Source of the DNA: Gigantopelta aegis
Taxonomy: Eukaryota; Mollusca; Gastropoda; Neomphalida; Peltospiridae
Length of the DNA: 64,000 nt
Assembly (NCBI RefSeq): GCF_016097555.1
Contig: NC_054713.1
Coordinates: 41,548,390-41,612,389 of the forward strand
Reading direction: 5' to 3'
Positions 32,090-42,999 of this stretch are shown in pieces (position 1 is the stretch's first letter; each line of letters opens with the position of its first letter). Below the pieces are notes generated by a model. It had not been told where the DNA came from. It did not search any database and saw nothing but the letters and a program-made list of their open reading frames with translations. The position numbers and the translations under genes are program-made.

Positions 32090-32445
32090 ATATTTGTTCC
32101 CCATTGACGAGCCGCCTTTACAGCGCCTTGTGACGTAGTGACACTGACGTATAGCGCACGCGACGTGTCAACGGAGCGCGCGCGTGCTATCTACCGCGAT
32201 ATTGTTCCGCGCGATTTTATTACTGGTGCGCGGCCAAGTGGATCCCCTCGCTATCTCGGCCCGGGGTAATGGGAAAGTGACACACCGCGTCGTTACGCTC
32301 GAGCGGCTGGGCGGAACATCTGTTGGCGGGTGAGGACACAATAGTGGTAGTTTGTGCGCGCGACCTGAGGTCAGCTGTCAGTTTATAGTTCCGGTCGGCA
32401 TTGTGAAACACTGTTGGGTAAACGGTGAGCGAAGACATGGGGGTT
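32090..32445. promoter_or_regulatory. CpG-rich island, candidate regulatory element
   Basis: About 350 bp with dense CpG in an AT-rich region. It contains GCACGCGAC at 32156-32164 (9 of 10 with a Hairy-type site), GACGTAGTGACACTGACG and CAGCTG. No coding frame is convincing. The regulatory role is inferred. Confidence 0.4.
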
Positions 32446-32637
32446 ACAAGAAGAAAATCGTATTGGGGTTAACGGGCAACAACCGAAACGGGATCAAATT
32501 GAGACCATAGCTAACTTGAAAGATATTCATGGAAACAACAACAAAACAAAAAAAGAGTTGATAATTATGATTGAGAGTAATTTGTATGACTAGTTGTAGT
32601 AGCTAAGAATGTCCCAGCTGCCTAAGATACAGTTAAA

Positions 32638-33065
32638 AGTTTGTTTTGTTTAACGACACCACTATAGCACCATAGGCGTACAGGCTCCCTTTTTTAAGGG
32701 GGGGGGGGGGGGGGGGCAGGCTGATTCTGCCAGAATTAAACGAAAATGCCCGAATCTGGACAACAACATTTATGTTGCAAACGAATCACTACGCATTTGT
32801 ACATAAATTACAACTAATACTGTGGGTAGAATATTAGTACATAGTGAAAAGGTTTCAGGCCAGCTCATTTTGCTCGAATATCTCTATCGTTTTTGCCCGA
32901 ATTTGATTTGTTCAAGCAGTACATTACACGGTCTTAGAAATACCAGTCGTGGTGCACTGGTTGGGACTGGAATAACATATACAGAGCATGAGTTCACGGA
33001 TATGATTAGATCCTTCGACGTCAGCACGCCAAGCGAGCGCTCTACCGACTGGGCCACATGTATCT
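32638..33065. mobile_element. SINE pieces around a poly-G run
   Basis: A minus-strand tail fragment lies at 32638-32670, a run of about 20 G near 32698-32717, and a minus-strand body/head piece at 32938-33065 (ACCAGTCGTGGTGCACTGGT; head sense strand CCCAGTCGGTAGAGCG). Confidence 0.75.
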
Positions 33066-33174
33066 CACGAATGAGATTATTCTTTGTTTAAAATAACTCG
33101 TGGGGCAAGTTAGGTTTAGACTAACCCGAGTACTCGGACAGTGAGAAAGAAATACGGACAGTTACGATGCTCTC

Positions 33175-36024
33175 ATTAAGTATTGTCCAAATGTCCGTCT
33201 TGCTCTCTTACGGTCAGAGTACTGTCCAAATGTCCGTCTTGTTCTCTTACGGTCAGAGTACTGTCCTAATGTCCGTCTTGTTCTCTTACGGTCAGAGTAC
33301 TGTCCAAATGTCCGTCTTGTTCTCTTACGGTCAGACTACTGTCCTAATGTCTGTCTTGCTCTCTCACGGTCAGAGTACTGTCCAAATGTCCGTCTTGTTC
33401 TCTTACGGTCAGAGTACTGTCCTAATGTCCGTCTTGTTCTCTTACGGTCAGAGTACTGTCCAAATGTCCGTCTTGTTCTCTTACGGTCAGAGTACTGTCC
33501 AAATGTCCGTCTTGTTCTCTTACGGTCAGAGTACTGTCCTAATGTCCGTCTTGCTCTCTTACGGTCAGAGTACTGTCCAAATGTCCGTCTTGCCCTCTTA
33601 CGTTCAGAGTACTGTCCAAATGTCCGTCATGCTGTCTTACGATCAGAGGTCTGTCCTAATGTCCGTCTTCTTCTTTTACTGTCAGAGTACTGTCCTAATG
33701 CCCGTCTTGTTCTCTTACGGTCAGACTACTGTCCAAATGTCCATCTTGCTCTCTCACGGTCAGACTACTGTCCAAATGTCCGCCTTGCTCTCTTACGGTC
33801 AGAGTACTGTCCAAATGTCCGTCTTGTTCTCCTACGGTCAGAGTACTGCCGTAATGTCCGTCTTGCTCTCTTACGGTCAGAGTACTGCCGTAATGTCCGA
33901 CTTGCTCTCTTACGGTCAGAGTACTGTCTTAATGTCCGTCTTGTTCTCTTACGGTCAGAGTACTGTCCTAATGTCCTGTTCTCTTACGGTCAGGGTACTG
34001 TCCTAATGTCCGTCTTGTTCTCTTACGGTCAGAGTACTGTCCTAATGTCCTGTTCTCTTACGGTCAGGGTACTGTCCAAATGTCCGTCTTGTTCTCTTAC
34101 GGTCAGAGTACTGTCCTAATGTCCTGTTCTCTTACGGTCAGGGTACTGTCCAAATGTCCGTCTTGCTCTCTTACGGTCAGAGTACTGTCCAAATGTCCGC
34201 CTTGCTCTCTTACGGTCAGAGTACTGTCCAAATGTCCGCCTTGTTCTCTTACGGTCAGAGTACTGTCCAAATGTCCGTCTTGTTCTCTTACGGTCAGAGT
34301 ACTGTCCTAATGTCCCCTTGCTCTCTCACGGTCAGAGTACTGTTCAAATGTCCGCCTTGCTCTCTTACTGTCAGGGTACTGTCCTAATGTCCGTCTTGTT
34401 CTCTTACGGTCAGAGTACTGTCCTAATGTCCGCCTTGCTCTCTCACGGTCAGAGTACTGTTCAAATGTCCGTCTTGCTCTCTTACGGTCAGAGTACTGTC
34501 CAAATGTCCGCCTTGCTCTCTTACGGTCAGAGTACTGTTCAAATGTCCGCCTTGCTCTCTTACGGTCAGAGTAGTGTCCTAATGTCCGCCTTGCTCTCTT
34601 ACGGTCAGAGTACTGTCCTAATGTCCGTCTTGTTCTATTACGGTCAGAGTACTGTCCAAATGTCCGTCTTGCTCTCTTACGGTCGGAGTACTGTCCAAAT
34701 GTCCGTCTTGTTCTCCTACGGTCAGAGTACTGTCCAAATGTCCGTCTTGCTCTCTTACGGTCAGAGTACTGTCCAAATGTCCGCCTTGCTCTCTTACGGT
34801 CAGAGTACTGTCCAAATGTCCGTCTTGTTCTCCTACGGTCAGAGTACTGTCCAAATGTCCGCCTTGCTCTCTTACGGTCAGAGTACTGTCCTAATGTCCG
34901 TCTTGCTCTCTTACGGTCAGAGTACTGTCCAAATGTCCGCCTTGCTCTCTCACGGTCAGAGTACTGTCCTAATGTCCGTCTTGCTCTCTTACGGTCATAG
35001 TACTGTCTTAATGTCCGTCTTGTTCTCCTACGGTCAGAGTACTGTCCTAATGTCCGTCTTGTTCTCTTATGGTCACAGTACTGTCCAAATGTCCGTCTTG
35101 TTCTCCTACGGTCACACTACTGTCCAAATGTCCGTCTTCTTCTCTTACGGTCAGAGTACTGTCCAAATGTCCGTCTTCTTCTCTTACGGTCAGAGTACTG
35201 TCCAAATGTCCGTCTTGTTCTCTTACGGTCAGGGTACTGTCCAAATGTCCGCCTTGCTCTCTTACGGTCAGAGTACTGTCCAAATGTCCGCCTTGCTCTC
35301 TTACGGTCAGAGTACTGTCCAAATGTCCGTCTTGTTCTCCTACGGTCAGAGTACTGTCCAAATGTCCGTCTTGTTCTCTTACGGTCAGGGTACTGTCCTA
35401 ATGTCCGCCTTGCTCTCTTACGGTCAGAGTACTGTCCAAATGTCCGCCTTGCTCTCTTACGGCCAGAGTACTGTCCAAATGTCCGTCTTGTTCTCCTACG
35501 GTCAGAGTACTGTCTTAATGTCCGTCATGCTCTCTTACGGTCAGACTACTGTCCTAATGTCCGTCTTGTTCTCTTACGGTCATAGTACTGTCCAAATGTC
35601 CGTCTTGCTCTCTTACGGTCAGAGTACTGTCCTAATGTCCGTCTTGCTCTCTTACGGTCAGAGTACTGTCCTAATGTCCGTCTTGTTCTCTTACGGTCAG
35701 AGTACTGTCTTAATGTCCGTCTTGTTCTCTTACGGTCAGAGTACTGTCTTAATGTCCGTCTTGTTCTCTTACGGTCAGAGTACTGTCCTAATGTCCGTCT
35801 TGTTCTCTTACGGTCAGAGTACTGTCCTAATGTCCGTCTTGTTCTCTTACGGTCAGAGTACTGTCCTAATGTCCGTCTTGTTCTCTTACGGTCAGAGTGC
35901 TGTCCTAATGTCCGTCTTGTTCTCTTACGGTCAGAGTTCTGTCGTTATGTCCGTCTTGCTCTCTTACGGTCAGAGTACTGTTCAAATGTCCGTCTTGTTC
36001 TCTTACGGTCAGAGTACAGAGTAA
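33175..36024 (+). repeat. 39-bp minisatellite, about 73 units
   Basis: The unit ACTGTCCAAATGTCCGTCTT plus GTTCTCTTACGGTCAGAGT is repeated over 2.85 kb. Because 39 is a multiple of 3, several frames stay open on both strands (for example a 568-codon frame at 34318-36024). Three units are 35 bp and one is 38 bp. Between units the frequent changes (CAA/CTA, GTC/GCC, TTC/CTC in the longest frame) would change amino acids, there is no signal peptide or unique flank, and the array ends at once in non-coding sequence. It is best read as non-coding. Confidence 0.93.
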
Positions 36025-36221
36025 GATATATTTGATAACTGAAATGTCGTGGAATCGTTTTGATTCCACCCTGAACTTATTTAGATTTTTTTTTTTTTTA
36101 TAAAATGTTGAAGTTTATACGAAATGTTAATACACTTACTTGTGATATTTATCTTTTTGCGCAGGTCTTTACACTGTTTTAATTTTACTTTTGAATTTTT
36201 ATGTTGATGTTGATCATCAAA

Positions 36222-36552
36222 GAAAGAAAGAAAGAAATGTTTTGTTTAATGACGCACTCAACACATTTTATTTAACGTTATATGGCGTCAGACATATGGT
36301 TAATGACCACAGATATAGAGACAGGAAATCCGCTGTCGCCATTTCATGGGCTACTCTTTTCGATTAGCAGCAAGGGTTCTTTTATATGCACCATCCCACA
36401 GTCAGGGTAGTACATACCACGGCCTTTGATATACCAGTCGTGGTGCACTGGCTGGAACGAGAAATAGCCCAATGGGCCAACCGACGGGGATTGATCCTAG
36501 ACCAACCGCGCATCGAGCGAGCGCTGTATCACTGGGCTACGTCCCCGCCCCG
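36222..36552 (-). mobile_element. SINE, full length, TTCCTTCC-type tail
   Basis: Reverse orientation: (GAAA)n, TTTAATGACGCACTCAACAC, body, and a complete head (sense strand CGGGGACGTAGCCCAGTGAT). Confidence 0.92.
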
Positions 36553-36610
36553 ATGTTGATCATCAATTCATTTATATAGTTTTACCTTGTTTGACACCCA
36601 ATAGCAAATG

Positions 36611-36613
<3 letters not shown>

Positions 36614-36644
<31 letters not shown>

Positions 36645-36761
36645 ATGTGTCTGTGTGTGAGTGTGTGTGTCTGTGTGTGTGAGGGTGAGTGTGTGTCTGT
36701 GTGTGTGTGTGTGTGAGTGAGTGAGTGTGAGTGTGAGTGTGTGTGTTTGTGTCTGTGTGTG

Positions 36762-36799
<38 letters not shown>

Positions 36800-37002
36800 T
36801 GTGTGTGTGTGTGCGTGCGCATGTGTCTCTGTGTGTGAGTGTGTGTGTCTGTGTGTGTGAGGGTGAGTGTGTGTCTGTGTATGTGAGGGTGCGTGTGTGT
36901 CTGTGTGTGTGAGTGAGTGTGAGTGTGAGTGTGTGTGTTTGTGTCTGTGTGTGTTAGTGTGTATGTGTGAGTGTGTGAGTGTGTGTCTGTGTGTGTGTGT
37001 GT

Positions 37003-37048
<46 letters not shown>

Positions 37049-37235
37049 CTATGTGTGTGTATGTCTGTGTGTGTATGTCTGTGTGTGTGTGTGTATGTCT
37101 CTGTGTGTATGTGTGTGTATGTCTCTGTGTGTGTATGTCTGTGTGTGTGTGTGTGTCTGTGTGTGTGTGTGTGTGTGTATGTCTCTGTGTTTGTGTGTGT
37201 GTGTGTGTGCGCGCGCGCGCGTGCTAGAGTGTCGC
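36614..37235. repeat. (TG)n-rich compound microsatellite, ~620 bp
   Basis: Alternating TG with periodic GAG, TCTG and TATG variants, ending in GCGCGCGCGCGTGC. The sequence is alternating purine-pyrimidine throughout. All long frames (His-Thr, Cys-Val) are artefacts. Confidence 0.97.
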
Positions 37236-37434
37236 TGAACATCCATCCATTCATTCATTCACTCACTCAGTTAGGGTTAGGTTTAGAAACAATCCAGGGC
37301 GCATTACTATATGACCTTCTTCAGTTAGTCGAAAGGGAAACCTTTAAACTAAACGTGACATTTTTTTCATGTTAAACACCACAATAGCTGTATTTTAAAG
37401 TCGCATATCAGTTTCAACCCGTGAAAATGGACAC

Positions 37435-37735
37435 TACATTTGGTTAATCTACATTTGGTTAATCTACATTTGGTTAATCTACAAACCTGTAACACATTTG
37501 AATAAAGAAGGAAGGAAATGTTTTATTTAACGACGCACTCTACACATTTTATTTACGGTTTTATGGCGTCGGATATATAATTAAGGATCACACAGATACT
37601 GAGAGGAGAAACCCGCTGCCGCCACTTCATGGGCTACTCTTTTCGATTAGCAGCAAGGGATTTTTTATATGCACCATCCCACAGACATGATAGTACATAC
37701 CACGGCCTTTGTTACACCAGTTGTGGAGCACTTTT
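37435..37735. repeat. Three-copy 15-bp repeat and a SINE
   Basis: CTACATTTGGTTAAT is repeated three times at 37434-37480. A minus-strand SINE (AAATGTTTTATTTAACGACG, GGCGTCGGATATATAA) lies at 37502-37735 without its head. Confidence 0.85.
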
Positions 37736-37744
37736 AAAATACGC

Positions 37745-38060
37745 TGACGTCATTAGACAAACGTTCCTTTTCTTTCCAAAGTGTCTTTGAGTACACAACG
37801 CACAGCCAACTATTCCCAGATGCTTTAATGACAGACATATTACCGTGGTGCCGCCATGAGCCGTCCCGGACGCGATAATGACGTAATAAACTAATCATTA
37901 CCATGACGATAAACTGCCCGCCGTATATTTGTTGTCGTTGTTAATGACACGGCACGAGCAGCTCGTGATTAGCACGCGCGGTGTCAAGATGCCCAAACGG
38001 TAATAAAGTGCAGACACCAGTTGATGGGAAGTCGCAACGACCAGTTAGTTAATTCAGTGA
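37745..38060. promoter_or_regulatory. GC-richer island, candidate enhancer
   Basis: Contains GACGTCATTAG, ATAATGACGTAATAAACTAA, TCATTACC, a 15-bp near-palindrome CACGAGCAGCTCGTG at 37953-37967 and CACGCG at 37973-37978. CACGAG and CACGCG are boxes bound by Hairy/E(spl) repressors. The regulatory role and target are inferred. Confidence 0.35.
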
Positions 38061-38124
38061 CCAGCCGGAAAATCGCTCGGACTCTCTCTCTCAGGCCCGT
38101 AGGAACAATATCTGGTGTCTAGGT

Positions 38125-38305
38125 GTGTGCGTGTGTGTGTGTGTGTGTGTGTGGGGGGGGGGGGGGTGCAATCTCTAATGAGAGGACTACAGTCAATAGT
38201 GGAGGGGGCATAATTCACATTTTGTATCGTTATGTTGAGTAAGAAAACAAAACGATCTTAAGAGGGTGGGGTCACAGGCATCCAGCCCATCTCCTCTCAC
38301 TCTTA

Positions 38306-38371
<66 letters not shown>

Positions 38372-38389
38372 GTGTGTGTATGTGTGTGT

Positions 38390-38470
<81 letters not shown>
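38125..38470. repeat. (GT)n-G run and (CT)n microsatellites
   Basis: GT followed by about 14 G at 38126-38166, then two long CT runs (38310-38360 and 38394-38470). Confidence 0.95.
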
Positions 38471-38473
<3 letters not shown>

Positions 38474-38534
38474 AGTTCAAGCACGCAGTTATGGACATGT
38501 AACTCGTAATTCGATTGTCTGGATGTGACTCAAT

Positions 38535-38720
38535 TTCAAGTTCAAGTTTATTAACCCCATATATGAATATGACAGTGTCAGTGATCCATGGTATCCATAA
38601 CACAATATAAATATATAACAGTATACAGAATAAATCCATGGTATCACTATGTTAAAATTATGTTATAGGCAAATTATGATAATTAACAATCTGAATGATA
38701 GACCTATGGAAATATAATTA
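38535..38720. other. Retroelement-like 3' end
   Basis: AGTTCAAGTTTATTAACCCC with GGTATCCATAACACAATATA resembles the end of an interspersed element in reverse. Family unknown. Confidence 0.3.
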
Positions 38721-38875
38721 TACTAAATTATAACGGTAATTGTTAGCATGGATACGTGAAAGACATGAGTTGTATGATATATGGAGTTGGCAGTAAAGCT
38801 GGATGTAAAACGAGAGAGTTAAAGAATAGAAGAAAAACGGAAATGAAGGATGGAAACACGAATGAAATTAATATA

Positions 38876-39094
38876 TACTGATGGAAAGAAATAAAGGATC
38901 ACACAGATAGCAACAAGAAATAATGACTGCATCAAATATCAATTGATATTGTCATAAGTTGACTGGGAACATATAGGCAGCACATTCAACACTACAGACA
39001 TTCAATCCCACATTAAAACTTGTTATGAAATACAGACATTACTACGCTAGTTGTGAATTAAATTTGGTCTCTTATTTCTTTCCATCAGTATATA
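38876..39094. mobile_element. Mariner-type MITE A
   Basis: About 215 bp with inverted ends TATACTGATGGAAAGAAATA and TATTTCTTTCCATCAGTATA, flanked by TA. No coding content. The same ends are found at 59185-60333. Confidence 0.85.
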
Positions 39095-39128
39095 TATTTT
39101 TTAAAGTATGGTAGTCTTTTGGAAGTAA

Positions 39129-39360
39129 ATATACTGACGTTCAAAAGAAACTTTACATATATAAAATGTGAATAGTATTGTTGCTAAACAAATATATCCA
39201 ATTTAGAAACCACCTTATAAACACTTTACATGTATCACGAAGTGCATTGCCACGTTAGATATTGAAATGCATCATACTTTCATACCCCACTGTACCGTTT
39301 GTTGATTTTCTGTTATACAAGTTCAAGCGTTGTAAAGTTTCTTTGGACGTCAGTGTATAT
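39129..39360. mobile_element. Mariner-type MITE B
   Basis: About 230 bp with ends TACTGACGTTCAAAAGAAAC and GTTTCTTTGGACGTCAGTGT, inverted to each other and TA-flanked. It differs from MITE A. Confidence 0.8.
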
Positions 39361-39399
39361 CTCAATATTTGAAAAGTTAATCAACACTTATGATGCTAT

Positions 39400-39980
39400 C
39401 AAATAAATTGTTTCACTGAGCCAATATTTCTTCAAATGTTCACAATTAATATTTTTTTTTAATAAAACACACCTTTCAATTTCAAAAAAAAATTTAAGTA
39501 CAGTTTGCAAAGAAGACAAGTTTAACGTTTTTTATTTTCATAGTATAAATTGATAATTAACCAGTTTTTTTACTTAGATCTTTTTTTTTCTTTTAAAAAG
39601 ACCCCAAATTACTATATGTTTATCTATATAAATACGTCCTTCTGTAGTATCATATCCAGTTTGTAATATTTCCACTATAATCATAAAATATATGTTAATG
39701 GTCTATCACATACGATTACAAACAGCGCATTTCTTTAGAAAATAGTTAGTAATGAGAAATTTGTGAAGAATTCCGTATTGAAACCAACATAAAATTTGAT
39801 CTCTAACGTATTAAAAACGTATTTTGTATTATTAGTCCATTCCGCTGGTGGATAATAACACCTTTACATTTATGTTTTAACCGAGACTTTAGAATAACTT
39901 ATGTGTAGTTGAAACGATACAGGGGCGTATGAATTGATTTTGTTTTCAGGAAAGGGGTTCAACGGTTAAAAATAGGTACC
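39400..39980 (-). mobile_element. LINE 3' fragment, decayed
   Basis: A minus-strand frame with VGFQYGILHKFLITNYFLKK near 39710-39800 matches the conserved WFQYRILHRILxTNxFL segment of L1/Tx1-like LINE C-termini. Confidence 0.55.
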
Positions 39981-40144
39981 TACAATGTTCCTGAAGGGGC
40001 ACAACGTTTAAGGACACTTACAGTACAATAACACGTAACGTATGCTATATGACAATGCTGTAAAGAAAAGAAAAAACATTTATATATTAACAATTCACAA
40101 TCAAAAACACTTTTTAAATATATTTTTTAACCAGTGTATTGCAA

Positions 40145-40285
40145 ATAATGAAATAATGAATAAATAAATGAATAAATAAACAAATGATTAAAGGAATAAA
40201 CAAATGAATAAATGAATAAATGAATAAATGAATGTTTAAGGACCGCCCAGCACAAAAAATACATCGGCTATTGGGTGTCAAACAA
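40145..40285. repeat. (GAAT)n with SINE tail (third type)
   Basis: AATAAATGAATAAATGAATG runs into GTTTAAGGACCGCCCAGCAC and CATCGGCTATTGGGTGTCAA. Confidence 0.8.
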
Positions 40286-40379
40286 AGATAAATAGATGAA
40301 TGAATTGATGATCTGTATATAAAAATTCAAAAGATAAATTAAAACAAGCGTAATATAAATATTACAGGTAAATATATAA

Positions 40380-40700
40380 ATTTGTGAATAAAATTCAACA
40401 TTTCGTAAAAATATATATTGGAAAGAAGTTGTAGACAGGGTGACGCTCTGTTTCTATACATATTCATTACTTCAACTTTTCTTTCTAAAATATGCAAACG
40501 TAGTAAGCCTACATATAAGTATGAATGTAAAATCTTGTTGGAAAAAATTAAATGTTTAAATAAAATTGAACATGTCATAAAAATATATATTGGAAAGAAG
40601 ATGTGACCAAGGTGACGCACTATTTCTATACATATTCATTATTTCTGAAAAACTACTTACACTATTATTTCAAAAATATACTGACGAAGTACGCCTGTAT
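40380..40700 (+). mobile_element. LINE reverse transcriptase fragment, duplicated
   Basis: RSCRQGDALFLYIFI near 40422-40475 matches the RT motif GCRQGDALSPYIFI. A second copy of this 170-bp segment follows at about 40590-40640 (CDQGDALFLYIFI). The fragment is short and broken. Confidence 0.6.
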
Positions 40701-40764
40701 ATAATTATTAGTGTAAAAATCACGTTGGGACGAACTGGTAATTAAACGAATGAAAGAACGAGGA

Positions 40765-41165
40765 AAAGGAAAGAAATGTTTGTTTAACAACACCTACACA
40801 CTCTTAAAACTGCGGCTCTTTAGCGTCTAGTATATGTTTATTTCGACATTTGATCAGTAGAAATAGAGGAAACTGGCCAGTAAAACAGAACAAAAACTTT
40901 TATAATCGTTTCTCATTCGTGCACGAAGACAGGGACAGACAGACAAACAGACACTCATACATACACTAAAATAGCGTTCCATGAGTAGCGTAATTTTTTG
41001 AGATGAGCGTACAATCAATATTTTCTTGTGTGCTTTCCAATAGTCAGGATAGTACATGCCGTGGTCGTTGAGGTATCAGTCAGGGATGGGGCGTGAAACT
41101 ATTATGGGCACTCGATCCTGCAGCCCTGCGCACCTCAGCTGAGCGCTCTAACATTTAACTGCATT
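40765..41165 (-). mobile_element. SINE-like element, sixth type
   Basis: Reverse orientation: GTTTGTTTAACAACACCTAC and AACTGCGGCTCTTTAGCGTC at left, ending in a tRNA-like head (sense strand AATGTTAGAGCGCTCAGCTG, GGATCGAG). A related tail piece lies at 45915-45995. Confidence 0.6.
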
Positions 41166-41179
41166 CCACCCAGAATGAA

Positions 41180-41560
41180 TGAGTGAATGAATGAATCAAT
41201 AGGTTGGGTAGATGGATGGATACACGGATGGATGGACGGGCGAACGAACGAACGAAAGAATACTCATGTCATACTCAACCTACATATCCGGGGTGTAATG
41301 AAGGAGAGGTTCGCATCCTCGGGATTAAGCTATCAGATAACACTCCTATTTGCCTTCCTCGTGACATCCTCCAAGGGCACAATACCTCCCTCGGGTCCCT
41401 ATTAAACCGGCTATACAAAGCAGCGACATGAAAATACTAAATTAACAAAAATGTCACGCCACGCAAATAAAGATGTCACTGTGAGAAAACACCGACTCGT
41501 GTGGCTTTTTAAAACGAATAAAAATAATAATAACCCAACAGCGAACCCGCTGTCTGTGAA
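41180..41560. other. Short repeats, then unassigned sequence
   Basis: (GAAT)n and GATGGATG repeats occupy 41175-41255. The next 300 bp show no recognised feature. Confidence 0.4.
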
Positions 41561-42110
41561 ATAAAGATCACGTGATTTTTGCGACAGGTGCAAATCGGAA
41601 GAAAAAGAAAACCCGACCGCGACATTCCGTGGGAAAGGGAACGCGCAGAGCTACCCAGAATACCCCGGGACAATAGTGTCACTTCACCGTCACGCGCTGT
41701 CAGCTTTCCGCCTCGAAAGCGTCGCTTCCATATTGGAGTGTGTTGGCATTCGTCGTTAAATCCCGTTAGCGGGCGCAAAAATGATTGCCCCATTGTGTGA
41801 CAAATGCCTGTGGATAATTTCCCGTCTTGATTATGTGACGGCGCGGCGACAATGGCCGGTGAATAAATATGAGTTTTCAGTGACGTCACTTGATGGGATC
41901 TCTTTGCTTTAATGCCCCGTTTATGTCGCTGGTTATAAAAGCTCAGGGGAGTTGGGAAAGCGATGAAACATTGTCGTGAGCTTCCGGCAATTCCGATGAC
42001 ACTAATTGAAGAACAGTCGCTGATCCGGACAGATTCGTCACCTGTTTTTAATTGCACAGTGTTAAATAATGTTGTGCATTTAACTACAAACATTTGGCTA
42101 AGAGAAACAA
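41560..42110 (+). promoter_or_regulatory. GC-richer island with CSL site and TATA box
   Basis: Contains an E-box CAGGTG at 41585-41590, a perfect CSL/Su(H) consensus CGTGGGAAA at 41628-41636, CACGCG at 41692, a CRE TGACGTCA at 41881-41888 and TATAAAA at 41934-41940. This resembles a Notch-responsive promoter, but no gene is recognised downstream. The 69-codon open frame that starts at 41963 matches no family I know. Confidence 0.4.
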
Positions 42111-42234
42111 AAAGCGAATTTTACGCTTGCAAGAAGACCGAAAACGGCACGGCGAAAACAAGTAGACATTGAGGGGGCTGCCTGAGATTGGAGGGGCCGA
42201 TTGAGATCGAGGGCGCAAAACAAAGTTTATAGGG

Positions 42235-42260
42235 GGTTCGGGGGGGGGGGGGGGGGGGGA
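42235..42260. repeat. Poly-G tract
   Basis: A run of about 20 G. The surrounding 42110-42630 holds no recognised gene. Confidence 0.95.
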
Positions 42261-42639
42261 TGTTTCCCCGTAAAAATTTGATGTCCTGAAATACAATTTC
42301 TCGCATTCTAGAAATAAAATTCATCTCTGCCTTAAGCTTTACTACCCATAATATTTTTGATTCATAATTATTGGAGGGGCTAGAGACCCCCATCCCACCC
42401 ACCCCGACATGTATATAAAGTGTTCACAATAACTATTGTAATAAACAGAAGACTAGTATTGAGGGAAGAAAGCACAAACACATGCTTTGTTTGTTTAATT
42501 TAATTATTATTATTATTATTTTTTTTTTTAAAGAAATGACAAACTATTTCTTTTGTTTTATTTACACAAAGGTCACAGGTGTTTTGTAATGTGTTTACCA
42601 CTTACAGGTCTATATACAATCATGTTGTTGATGTTTAAA

Positions 42640-42673
42640 CACACGCACGCACACACACACGTGCAAACACAAA

Positions 42674-42709
<36 letters not shown>

Positions 42710-42719
42710 AAATACAAAC

Positions 42720-42750
<31 letters not shown>

Positions 42751-42905
42751 CAGACACACACACATGCACACACACACACACACACACACACCAGACACAC
42801 ACACATGCACACATACACACACACAAACCAGACACACACACATGCACACACACACACACACGCACACACACAAACCACACACGCATGCACACACACACAC
42901 GCACA
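42640..42905. repeat. (CA)n compound microsatellite
   Basis: CA runs with ACCAGACACAC and GCACGC interruptions. The frames across it are artefacts. Confidence 0.97.
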
Positions 42906-42999
42906 ATATTTTTTTAATGTCTCACCTTTTGTCAAAATTTAAAAAAAAAGCCAATATAAAAATATGCAATATAAACAATAAGCATATCGGAGTTACGAC

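Noticed and set aside
32220-32438. 72-residue protein in the CpG island
   Set aside because: High GC lowers stop frequency; no family resemblance or splice context is seen.
33167-36024. Large repetitive proteins (279 and 568 residues) encoded by the 39-bp array
   Set aside because: The period is a multiple of three, frames are open on both strands, unit differences are mostly residue-changing, and there is no unique N- or C-terminal sequence.
36568-37375. His/Thr- or Cys/Val-rich proteins
   Set aside because: Dinucleotide-repeat frames; the same holds for the GA, CT, CA and TA tracts elsewhere.
41963-42172. Coding gene driven by the TATA box at 41934
   Set aside because: The 69-codon frame has no recognisable family features. 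The ATG lies at or before the expected start of transcription.
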